6,566 bases of DNA from CAXRGH01 sp964230195. GTDB lineage: Bacteria > Pseudomonadota > Gammaproteobacteria > Enterobacterales > Alteromonadaceae. Positions 1 to 5,934 of this stretch are shown piece by piece (the stretch's first letter is position 1; every line of letters starts with the position of its first letter). The DNA lies in the NCBI GenBank assembly GCA_964230195.1, contig CAXRGH010000181.1, positions 1 through 6,566 on the forward strand. The letters run 5' to 3'. The position numbers were made by a program, and so were the translations under genes. Under the pieces are notes generated by a model. That model saw only the letters and a program-made list of their open reading frames with translations. It was not told where the DNA came from and did no database searches.

Positions 1-2241
1 GACAGATTCGATAAACTGAATAAACTGACTTGGGCTGAATGGGTGCATCAACATGGCATAGGGCCATTTGCTATTTATTTTGTCCTGCATTTGCGAAGTT
101 TGTGTATCAACAATCAGCCCTGCCTTCGTTTGTTCTAAATCGAGCTGTTCAATGACAGGGAGTAGAGATTTAAATTCACCGTAATCGTCGACACCAATGA
201 GGATACATTCAGGTAGTTGGACGACATCGGTTAGCGCCGATAATGGCGTCGGGCTGGACGACACCCCAAGAGCTCTGGCGTAATCTTGAGACAGTAGAGG
301 CTTGTTTGAAACCATTAGCGTATCTGAGGGAAGGGAAGGCAATGACGCTAACATTGCGGTTTGGCCTTTGAAGACTCGCAATGGAATATTAACCGTAAAC
401 GTGCTCCCTTCACCCTGATTCGATTTTACCGTGAGGTCTCCATTCATCAGTTCGATAAGTTGCTTCACAATGGCTAAGCCTAAACCCGTGCCACCGTATT
501 TGCGATTGGTAGAGCCGTCAGCTTGAATAAAGGGTTGAAAGATGCGACTCACCTGCACCTTCGACATGCCAATACCACTGTCAGTGATGTCAATTTGCAA
601 ATCAATCGCATTGCCTTTGGCATTCATTTTTCCATCAAAACGGATGGTGACACCGCCTTGCTCGGTAAATTTAACGGCGTTACTGCACAGGTTCATAAGA
701 ATTTGAGATATTCGCAACGGATCGCCAATGACTTGTTGAGGAATGTGTTGCGCAATTTCTAAATGGATACTGAGGTTTTTCTCCTGTGCACGCATGGCAA
801 TCACGGCAAGCAAGTTGTCGAATAAAGAATGAAGTGAAAAACTCACATTTTCGATTTCCATTTTGCCCGCTTCTATTTTCGAAAAGTCGAGAATGTCATT
901 GATCACACTCATCAATATCTGACTTGAGTAACTCACTTTTTCGATATAGGTTTTCAAGACTGTCGACATGGGCTGCTTTTGGGCGAGGTCAATTAGGCCG
1001 ATGATGCCGTTCATTGGTGTACGTATTTCATGGCTCATGTTCGCCAGAAAAATACTTTTTGATATCGTTGCTTGCTCAGCGCGTTGCTTAGATTCGGCGA
1101 GCTCTTTGTTAAGCTGCTCCTGCTTGACGTTTAACTCTTGTGCGTTTATCAACAAATGCTCGGTTTGCTTATTTTTATCTCTAAATACATTCGCCGCTTT
1201 GGCAAGTTGGCCAACTTCGTCTTTTCTGTCTAAACCGGGAATCGCTTTTATTTTGGCGTCGTTAGTCAGTTTGATAAAAACATCAGTAATATTACGGATG
1301 GGGATTAACACCCGATACACAGTAAACAGTGCGGTAAGCAGTGCTAACACAATACCGACAAACGTGAACAAATTCCCTTTTTTACGCGCATCTGTCGTGC
1401 TCTGACTGATTTTGGCATTTACTGTTTGTGTGCGTTCACTTACTTCGTCAACCAACTCACCACTGAGGTACAGAAATTCATTGGCAGTACCTGCCATCAC
1501 AACATTGATTAAAAATGAGTTTCCTTGAATCAGCTGAGTCAGTTGGAAAAACCGCTCTTGGGCATCGTCTAATTCCGCCTCTATTCCCGTAGGAAAGTCA
1601 TCGACGTCATGGTCCATTAAGGATTGGCGAATTGCACCAATTGCAGTATTAAACTCTTCAACAAACTGAAAATCCGGTGTGTTCAGGTATTTAAATATGG
1701 CTAACTCGGCCTGAGTAATACGTGTGTGCATTTGTTCTTTGCTGATGACAAGTTGACCATCTCGCGGTGACCAGTTTTCTACTGACCATTTGAGGTTGTC
1801 CAAATTGGCAAGTGAACCTGATGCAATCATGCCATCCTGTTTATTTCGAGTTTCTACAACGGCAATGAAATTGTCTTGGTATTCGGCAAGGTGTTTGCGC
1901 ATTAAAACGACAATATTTTCTTCTTCCAATTCAGGTTGCTGGAAGAAGACGGATGACTCCAAAACGTCGAGTTTTCTCGAAATTTCAGTCATCAAGCTTT
2001 GAAATCTGCTGACAGCCGTTGGACTGGCCGAATCTTTGAAGACCAATACATTCTTTTGCAGGTCAATAACATCCCGTTCAAGTTCTCGGGCCAGCCCTAC
2101 GTCAGCAATAGCGCCTTGGGTGAGTTGCAACCCGTCTTTTAACGTGGAGAGGTTAGTACGCCCAACGATACCTTGCATTAACAGTAAGGTGACTAAACCT
2201 GCAAGCACTAGGGAAAGTTGAACACGGATTGATCTAAACAT
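1..2241 (-). CDS. Hybrid sensor histidine kinase, N-terminal 747 residues (C-terminus beyond window)
   Basis: Membrane sensor kinase that autophosphorylates on histidine and probably passes phosphate along a receiver-based relay. The frame is open from the ATG at 2241 to the window edge with no stop. Domains in order: transmembrane helix 1 (about residues 7-25); a periplasmic region of about 260 residues, largely helical in appearance, that could be an HBM or TorS-like sensor; transmembrane helix 2 (about 291-311); HAMP (about 311-365); coiled coil; HisKA with the H-box MSHEIRTP and phosphoacceptor His404; HATPase with N-box Asn521, G1 box DSGIG from Asp554 and G2 box GGTGLGLA near 583-590. 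After residue 627 comes a receiver-like fold that looks degenerate (see findings). BarA/TorS-type kinases usually continue into a true receiver and an Hpt domain, which would lie off the left edge. A weak AGGG ribosome site precedes the ATG. Family assignment is firm; the signal sensed is unknown. Confidence 0.95.
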   Translation of the reverse strand, partial: MFRSIRVQLSLVLAGLVTLLLMQGIVGRTNLSTLKDGLQLTQGAIADVGLARELERDVIDLQKNVLVFKDSASPTAVSRFQSLMTEISRKLDVLESSVFFQQPELEEENIVVLMRKHLAEYQDNFIAVVETRNKQDGMIASGSLANLDNLKWSVENWSPRDGQLVISKEQMHTRITQAELAIFKYLNTPDFQFVEEFNTAIGAIRQSLMDHDVDDFPTGIEAELDDAQERFFQLTQLIQGNSFLINVVMAGTANEFLYLSGELVDEVSERTQTVNAKISQSTTDARKKGNLFTFVGIVLALLTALFTVYRVLIPIRNITDVFIKLTNDAKIKAIPGLDRKDEVGQLAKAANVFRDKNKQTEHLLINAQELNVKQEQLNKELAESKQRAEQATISKSIFLANMSHEIRTPMNGIIGLIDLAQKQPMSTVLKTYIEKVSYSSQILMSVINDILDFSKIEAGKMEIENVSFSLHSLFDNLLAVIAMRAQEKNLSIHLEIAQHIPQQVIGDPLRISQILMNLCSNAVKFTEQGGVTIRFDGKMNAKGNAIDLQIDITDSGIGMSKVQVSRIFQPFIQADGSTNRKYGGTGLGLAIVKQLIELMNGDLTVKSNQGEGSTFTVNIPLRVFKGQTAMLASLPSLPSDTLMVSNKPLLSQDYARALGVSSSPTPLSALTDVVQLPECILIGVDDYGEFKSLLPVIEQLDLEQTKAGLIVDTQTSQMQDKINSKWPYAMLMHPFSPSQFIQFIESV

Positions 2242-2480
2242 TAAGACGCAACCCTGAATAAACAGATAGGTTTTGAACGGCGCGATCGAGCAAGCAAAAT
2301 GCCTCAGTTTGGACTGTTGGGCAAGAGTCGTTTAGACGAGCAAAGTGAAGCGCGGCTTGGTGACAATTCCACCTTGTCATTGATGTTCGATCCGTGTGTT
2401 TTTGGTCTTTACCTACTATTTTGGCAGTAAATCGAGCGACTTACCAATTTGCTTTTAGAAGAATGTCACAGGGTGATGCA
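2242..2480. other. Intergenic leader of the histidine kinase gene
   Basis: About 240 bases between the kinase start and the terminator of the upstream minus-strand gene. I found no convincing coding frame. The kinase promoter should lie here on the minus strand, but I cannot point to a good -35/-10 pair. The only clear local structure is a small inverted repeat at 2361-2379, listed separately. Confidence 0.5.
2361..2379. repeat. Small inverted repeat TGACAA-N7-TTGTCA
   Basis: Two perfect 6-base arms, TGACAA at 2361-2366 and TTGTCA at 2374-2379, are separated by seven bases. It lies about 120 bases upstream of the kinase start and could be a regulator binding site. Repeats this short also arise by chance, so the functional reading is weak. 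Confidence 0.3.
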
Positions 2481-2507
2481 AAAGAAAAGGGCTAGTCGCG
2501 CTAGCCC
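2481..2507 (-). terminator. Rho-independent terminator of the GlyGly-CTERM protein gene
   Basis: Perfect 7-bp stem GGGCTAG / CTAGCCC (2489-2495 and 2501-2507) with a five-base loop. Read on the minus strand it is followed by TTTTCTTTT. It begins 13 bases after the stop codon of the gene at 2520-3224. The plus-strand side has no T-tract, so it acts in the minus direction only. Confidence 0.85.
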
Positions 2508-2519
2508 GTTTGTGATGGC

Positions 2520-3224
2520 TTATTTTTCTCTGCGGCGAAAGCCGGCAACGAGGCCCAATCCCAAGGCTAGAGTCCAGCCAATGCTGCCGCCATATTCTTC
2601 TACGACAACGACCGTACTTTGCCCTGAATCCTCAAACGTCTTACTTTCCAGACTGAGAAAGGCTAGATCCGCGTCCTCTATACCGTCGGTGTAAGCCAAT
2701 AACGTGTCGTCAACTGCATCATATATCTCAATCATGACTTCATAATCATCTGGAGCAAAACCAGAGACCAGTTCACTATCAACGATCAAACTATCTGAAG
2801 AACTATCACCATAGATGTCAAAGGTTTCAGATACGTGAATCGGGTCAAATACATCATTTCTTCCCAGGTAGACAATCGCATAGACAGGTACATGTTCATA
2901 TACGGTGTCGACGTCGAACTCCACACTAAACTCAGAATAAAACCCATCAAAGTCGTCGTCATAATTTAGCGTAACCCAGCTATCAAAAATCCAAACATTT
3001 TCGTTGGGGACGAAACTACTTTTTCTCTGAATACTGGATAATTGGGCCAGTTTGTTTTGCGCAGACGCACTGTTTTTGCCAGCCGTCGTCTTTAGTTCCT
3101 GATCGAACTGTGAGACTTTGATATTCACCACTTTCTGCTCAGACGTGGTTGATTCTGCATAGGCTGAAGCCATAAGGGTTGCGCTGAGAGCCGTTGCGCT
3201 TAGCGCCATTTGAAAGTAGTTCAT
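2520..3224 (-). CDS. Secreted GlyGly-CTERM protein, choice-of-anchor H-like
   Basis: A 234-residue exported protein. Residues 1-23 form a signal peptide ending AYA, with likely cleavage before Glu24; its n-region has no Lys or Arg, which is unusual. A Lys/Gln-rich linker (about 30-70) leads to an acidic beta-rich core (about 75-190) with a YDDDFDG stretch at 88-94 and the motifs FSVEFDVDT and VYAIVYL, which recall choice-of-anchor H family proteins. The tail is a classic GlyGly-CTERM signal: Gly212-Gly213, a hydrophobic helix of about 16 residues, then RRREK at the end. In known systems a rhombosortase cleaves near the GlyGly and the protein goes on to type II secretion or the cell surface. 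No sortase gene is in view. The start has a good AAGGA site seven bases upstream. It lies 69 bases downstream of the XRE gene with no clear terminator between them, so read-through is possible. Function of the core is unknown. Confidence 0.85.
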   Translation of the reverse strand: MNYFQMALSATALSATLMASAYAESTTSEQKVVNIKVSQFDQELKTTAGKNSASAQNKLAQLSSIQRKSSFVPNENVWIFDSWVTLNYDDDFDGFYSEFSVEFDVDTVYEHVPVYAIVYLGRNDVFDPIHVSETFDIYGDSSSDSLIVDSELVSGFAPDDYEVMIEIYDAVDDTLLAYTDGIEDADLAFLSLESKTFEDSGQSTVVVVEEYGGSIGWTLALGLGLVAGFRRREK

Positions 3225-3230
3225 AGTCGT

Positions 3231-3259
3231 ATCCTTCTCTTTGAGGTTGAGTTAAGGAT
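3231..3259 (-). promoter_or_regulatory. Ribosome binding site with an upstream anti-SD arm
   Basis: Read on the minus strand, the AAGGAT ribosome site (3231-3236) lies six bases before the ATG at 3224. An exact complement, ATCCTT (3254-3259), sits just upstream. A second short pairing, CTC with GAG (3249-3251 and 3237-3239), can extend the stem across a two-base bulge. If formed in the mRNA, this hairpin would mask the ribosome site of the GlyGly-CTERM gene. The ribosome site is well supported; the masking role is inference. Confidence 0.4.
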
Positions 3260-3293
3260 GCGGCCTGTTAGATGAATTTAAGCTGAAACGAAA

Positions 3294-4112
3294 CTAAATG
3301 TCCTTGGCGAGTGTGGATGGCAGTGCGCTGAAAAAATCACGGGTTGTTTGATCGGTGGGGTAGAAGGTTTCGATACGCAGTTCGTCAGTCGTAACGTCTT
3401 GAGGTGTGCCAAACGTTGATATAACGGAAAAGAAACTGAGTGATGATCCATTGATCGCTAGCTCTAAAGGCATAACAGGTAACAGATTGAGGTTAGTCGT
3501 TAATTCGAGGGGTTCTCCTTCAACCAGTGTTAAGTAGCTCATCAGTTTTTCTTGAACTTCAGGATCACCAGAAGCCAATGCTTCGCTACGCAGGCGTTTG
3601 ACTAACAAAGGTAAAATCTCATTCCAATTGCTAATAAAGCGCCGCATGCCATTTGGGTGTAGCGTCATTAAGGCGATGTTGAGTGGTTCACTGGTCGAGC
3701 GCGCAGAAGGATCTAGTGTTAGTCCAAATAAATACGTTGCAGGGGTATTTGCCTGTATTACATTCCAAAATCGATCAATGACAATGGCGGGGTAAGGCTC
3801 ATGGTGGTCGAGAACACGGTTTACCGCTTCAAAAATAGGCGTCATTTGGGGTTCAGTTAGTCGAGTTTCTTGATAAATATTGCTGTAACCCGCCAACCTT
3901 AAGAGGGTATTACGCTCTCTTAAGGGAATATCCAGCGCTTCAGATAAACGGATGACCATCTCTCTACTTGGGTGGCTTCTTCCGGTCTCCAAGTAGCTTA
4001 AATGTCGCTGTGATACGTTTGCTTCCAATGCCAACTCTAATTGAGATAGCTTGCGAAACAGCCGCCACTTTTTGCAGGCTTGGGGAAAACTGGCTAACTG
4101 GATATCTTGCAT
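3294..4112 (-). CDS. XRE-family transcriptional regulator with MmyB-like ligand-binding domain
   Basis: A 272-residue DNA-binding regulator. The helix-turn-helix lies at about residues 15-62, with the pattern LSQLELALEANVSQRHLSYL followed by ETGRSHPS, the classic XRE recognition segment. From about residue 90 to 265 comes an MmyB-like C-terminal domain: EPYPAIVIDRFWNVIQAN at the front and an IETFYPTDQTTRDF segment near the end are characteristic of that family, whose PAS-like fold is thought to bind a small ligand. The frame stays open upstream to an ATG at 4202, but I chose the ATG at 4112: it has a GAGGAG site seven bases ahead, the HTH then sits at the usual distance from the N-terminus, and the longer version would run through the operator-like palindrome. 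It is divergent from the small membrane protein gene at 4235, its most likely target. Ends in TAG. Confidence 0.9.
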   Translation of the reverse strand: MQDIQLASFPQACKKWRLFRKLSQLELALEANVSQRHLSYLETGRSHPSREMVIRLSEALDIPLRERNTLLRLAGYSNIYQETRLTEPQMTPIFEAVNRVLDHHEPYPAIVIDRFWNVIQANTPATYLFGLTLDPSARSTSEPLNIALMTLHPNGMRRFISNWNEILPLLVKRLRSEALASGDPEVQEKLMSYLTLVEGEPLELTTNLNLLPVMPLELAINGSSLSFFSVISTFGTPQDVTTDELRIETFYPTDQTTRDFFSALPSTLAKDI

Positions 4113-4119
4113 TGATGCT

Positions 4120-4125
4120 CTCCTC
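4120..4125 (-). promoter_or_regulatory. Ribosome binding site deciding the XRE gene start
   Basis: GAGGAG on the minus strand, seven bases before the ATG at 4112. The alternative upstream starts in the same frame (4127 and 4202) lack a comparable site. Confidence 0.75.
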
Positions 4126-4155
4126 ATTGCATACCACTGTGCAGGTAAATTGGGC

Positions 4156-4188
4156 TCACTGCAATAACCTCGGAGGTAATTGCGGTGA
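4156..4188. promoter_or_regulatory. 33-bp near-perfect palindrome, probable operator of the XRE regulator
   Basis: Arms TCACTGCAATAACCTC (4156-4171) and GAGGTAATTGCGGTGA (4173-4188) are inverted copies around a single central base at 4172. Fourteen of 16 positions pair; the exceptions are 4160/4184 and 4166/4178. It lies in the 122-bp divergent region between the regulator and the membrane protein gene, where autoregulating XRE proteins commonly bind. It is followed by no T-tract, so it is not a terminator. That this regulator binds it is inference. Confidence 0.7.
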
Positions 4189-4208
4189 AGCACTATCAGC
4201 ATGATACT
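4180..4208 (+). promoter_or_regulatory. Candidate sigma-70 promoter for the small membrane protein gene
   Basis: TTGCGG (4180-4185), a 17-base spacer, then GATACT (4203-4208). The match is 3/6 and 4/6 to consensus with ideal spacing. The -35 element sits inside the right arm of the palindrome, so a protein bound there would be expected to block RNA polymerase. Predicted transcript start is near 4215. Confidence 0.4.
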
Positions 4209-4234
4209 GAAGCCAACAGACTAAGGAGACAAAA

Positions 4235-4534
4235 ATGAATTTACAAAAATTTGCTGTGTTCACTTTATTGCCTTTTGGTGCGTTGTCACTTTACGCACTG
4301 TGGCAGGTGGGGTATGTCGGGTTGTTCCAATATCAATTGGCTGAGCCAGCTGGCTGGCAAGTATTGTGTGATTTAGTAGTATCTTTAATTATTGTATTGG
4401 CTTACATAGGTCCAGAGCTTAAACGAGTGGAGAAAAGCGTTTTACCATGGGTGGCATTGACCTTAGCATTAGGATCATTCGGGCCTTTACTTTATTTGGC
4501 GTTCTTTAGGCCAACTTTAACTAAACAGGTCTAG
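4235..4534 (+). CDS. Small integral membrane protein, DUF2834-like
   Basis: A 99-residue protein with three predicted transmembrane helices: about residues 5-27, 43-60 and 69-91. Between the first two lies a short amphipathic loop with the EPAGWQVLCDLVVS segment; a basic/acidic turn (ELKRVEKS) separates the second and third. The spacing, the Trp-x4-Asp element ahead of helix 2 and the GPLLYLAF ending of helix 3 resemble DUF2834 membrane proteins, whose function is unknown. Start is an ATG with AAGGAG at 4223-4228. The gene is a single-gene unit: the XRE/MmyB regulator is divergent on one side and a bidirectional terminator follows the TAG stop. Regulation through the 33-bp palindrome is likely. 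The membrane location is well supported; the family call is from memory of the pattern and is less sure. Confidence 0.8.
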   Translation: MNLQKFAVFTLLPFGALSLYALWQVGYVGLFQYQLAEPAGWQVLCDLVVSLIIVLAYIGPELKRVEKSVLPWVALTLALGSFGPLLYLAFFRPTLTKQV

Positions 4535-4552
4535 AGCAACAGAACGATGATA

Positions 4553-4578
4553 AAAAAAGAGCCTTGTGGCTCTTTTTT
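4553..4578. terminator. Bidirectional rho-independent terminator between convergent genes
   Basis: Perfect 11-bp stem, AAAAAAGAGCC (4553-4563) and GGCTCTTTTTT (4568-4578), with a TTGT loop. It has a T-run on both strands, so it can end transcripts of the membrane protein gene (plus) and of rraB (minus). The rraB stop codon TAA (4579-4577) overlaps the outer end of the stem. Confidence 0.92.
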
Positions 4579-4966
4579 AATGTTCTTCGTCTATTTCGAC
4601 TTCTTCACCTTCCGGTGAAATGTAATAGGTTCCCCAGCCGTCGTAATGGACGCTGTGTTTATCCGCAATTTTCAACAAGGTATCGGTATCAGCGTCAAGT
4701 TTTTCTCTTGACAGTGGCCTGACAATCACCGCATCAAAACAGAACACTGTGCCGCCATCATCCAATACTAATTCTTCTGCATCAGAGACCTCAAAACCGG
4801 CTTTGAAGGCGTCAACAGCGGCTTTTTCTAAAACATCGAAATCGGTACTAGCAAGGTGATGCTCTATTGTATAGTCAGCATCTGCCACACTGCCGTCATC
4901 CAAAAGCGCTTCAATGGTTTCTTGATTAAAGGCATACCACTCTTCACGTTCTTCGTATTGAGTCAT
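4577..4966 (-). CDS. rraB: Regulator of ribonuclease E activity B
   Basis: Cytosolic 129-residue acidic protein that, in E. coli, binds RNase E and inhibits it, changing degradosome composition and mRNA decay. The match to E. coli RraB is strong along the whole length: a charged N-terminal helix, ALLDDGS (20-26), YTIEHHL (32-38), LEKAAVDAFKAGFEV (46-60), and the hallmark YDGWGTYY (108-115), followed by an acidic tail ending EEVEIDEEH. The tail is slightly shorter than in E. coli (129 against about 138 residues). Start is the ATG at 4966, with a weak AAGAAG site. It lies 40 bases downstream of plsC on the same strand with no terminator between, so the two are probably co-transcribed. It ends directly in the shared terminator. 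Confidence 0.95.
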   Translation of the reverse strand: MTQYEEREEWYAFNQETIEALLDDGSVADADYTIEHHLASTDFDVLEKAAVDAFKAGFEVSDAEELVLDDGGTVFCFDAVIVRPLSREKLDADTDTLLKIADKHSVHYDGWGTYYISPEGEEVEIDEEH

Positions 4967-5006
4967 AATTGTTCTTCTTTAGCTTAGCAAGGAGGCTAGT
5001 GTACCG

Positions 5007-5726
5007 TTATTTTTCTATTTGAGCGACTTCATCGTTCAGTCGTTCAAAGGTTTGCTCCATGCGTGAATGGTGCACTTTCATCCATTCTTTGATGGTGTGC
5101 TCTTCTGTCATTGTTTCTGGCGCACTGATGTCGATGATTACAGTGCCATTGTCCCAGCGGTTCAGTTTTACTTTCTCGTGTGTGTTTGAGCAGGTCACTC
5201 GAACGATTGGCGCTGCGGTTTGACTGGCCAACTTGAAAGCGCCTGCTTTAAATGGCAGTAGCCCACGGCCATAACTGCGAGTCCCCTCTGGAAAAAACCA
5301 AATAGACATTTTTCTGGTGCGCATCTTATTGGCGGTGTATTCCAACGTATTTCTTGCACGGCTAGAATTTTTTCGGTCTATCATAATGTTGCCGGAAAGC
5401 CAGTAAATCTGACCAAAAATGGGTATCCATATGAGACTTTTTTTCCCAACGGTGACGAGTCCAGGCAGAGCCGCGCGACAGATAGTAAAAATATCATAGC
5501 TATTTTGATGATTCGCGATAACAACGTAAGGCGTATCATTGTCGATTTTATCTGAAATTCGCATGTCCAACTTCAAACCGATGATTTTTGACATGGACGA
5601 ATACATTTGCCCAGCAATGTGGACATTATCTCTGTGAAACGGGCGGATTAAACAGATGAGCAGTAGAGAAAAGTTTATCGCGATAAAGGCAACAAACAGA
5701 ACGATAATTCGAATAATAGCTAGCAC
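5007..5726 (-). CDS. plsC: 1-acyl-sn-glycerol-3-phosphate acyltransferase
   Basis: Inner-membrane enzyme that adds the second acyl chain to lysophosphatidic acid, making phosphatidic acid for phospholipid synthesis. The 239 residues align with E. coli PlsC from end to end. An N-terminal hydrophobic segment (about 3-28) is followed by the four acyltransferase blocks: NHQNSYD with catalytic His73 and Asp78 (HX4D), GNIMIDR (112-118), FFPEGTRS (144-151) and API (172-174). The VGKKSLIWIPIFGQIYWL stretch (93-110) is nearly that of E. coli. The start codon is GTG at 5726; the protein then begins MLAIIRII, matching the E. coli start MLYIFRLI, though the AGGA ribosome site is about 12 bases away. It is first in a likely plsC-rraB unit and divergent from the Hpt gene. 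Confidence 0.95.
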   Translation of the reverse strand: MLAIIRIIVLFVAFIAINFSLLLICLIRPFHRDNVHIAGQMYSSMSKIIGLKLDMRISDKIDNDTPYVVIANHQNSYDIFTICRAALPGLVTVGKKSLIWIPIFGQIYWLSGNIMIDRKNSSRARNTLEYTANKMRTRKMSIWFFPEGTRSYGRGLLPFKAGAFKLASQTAAPIVRVTCSNTHEKVKLNRWDNGTVIIDISAPETMTEEHTIKEWMKVHHSRMEQTFERLNDEVAQIEK

Positions 5727-5753
5727 AATACAACCAAGTCCTAAATTTGCGCG

Positions 5754-5763
5754 CAGTATACTG
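5754..5763 (-). promoter_or_regulatory. Candidate -10 element of plsC within a 10-bp palindrome
   Basis: On the minus strand TATACT (5755-5760) matches the -10 consensus in five of six bases and would start transcription about 22 bases before the GTG of plsC. It lies within the perfect palindrome CAGTATACTG. No good -35 hexamer is visible at 16-18 bases, so activation or a different sigma arrangement is possible. Confidence 0.45.
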
Positions 5764-5925
5764 TATCTGAGTATGAATAGTTCTCCGATCAGTCTTTTTT
5801 CCGAAATACGGGACGAAACTCGTAATTTGTGACCTAAATGCCCGATGTTCGCCTCAGGTTGGCCATTTTTGAGGCGTATAACATTTTGTGAATTAAAGAA
5901 GAAAGATCGTCGGTCGATGTAAATA

Positions 5926-5934
5926 TGTTATACA
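5926..5934 (+). promoter_or_regulatory. Candidate extended -10 promoter for the Hpt gene
   Basis: TGTTATACA: a TG one base before TATACA, which matches the -10 consensus in four of six bases. The extended -10 form does not need a strong -35, and none is visible. Transcription from here would begin near 5941 and give a leader of about 113 bases containing the hairpin arms. Confidence 0.35.

Noticed and set aside
523..2221. Several plus-strand open frames of 61-145 codons (523-762, 968-1405, 1790-2002, 2036-2221)
   Set aside because: All lie opposite the histidine kinase, whose minus-strand frame is open throughout with clear catalytic motifs; their translations show no family pattern.
2449..2694. 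Plus-strand open frame of 81 codons
   Set aside because: It overlaps the terminator and the C-terminal end of the GlyGly-CTERM gene on the other strand, with a low-complexity translation.
4113..4202. Thirty-codon N-terminal extension of the XRE regulator from an ATG at 4202
   Set aside because: It has no good ribosome site, is not part of the HTH family, and would run through the 33-bp palindrome; the ATG at 4112 has GAGGAG at ideal spacing.
3598..4204. Plus-strand frames at 3598-3795 and 3968-4204
   Set aside because: They are opposite the XRE regulator and its promoter region and have no recognisable motifs or ribosome sites.
5850..5876. Stem CGCCTCA / TGAGGCG as a terminator
   Set aside because: It has a 13-base loop, no T-tract on either side, and lies between two divergent starts where no transcript should end.
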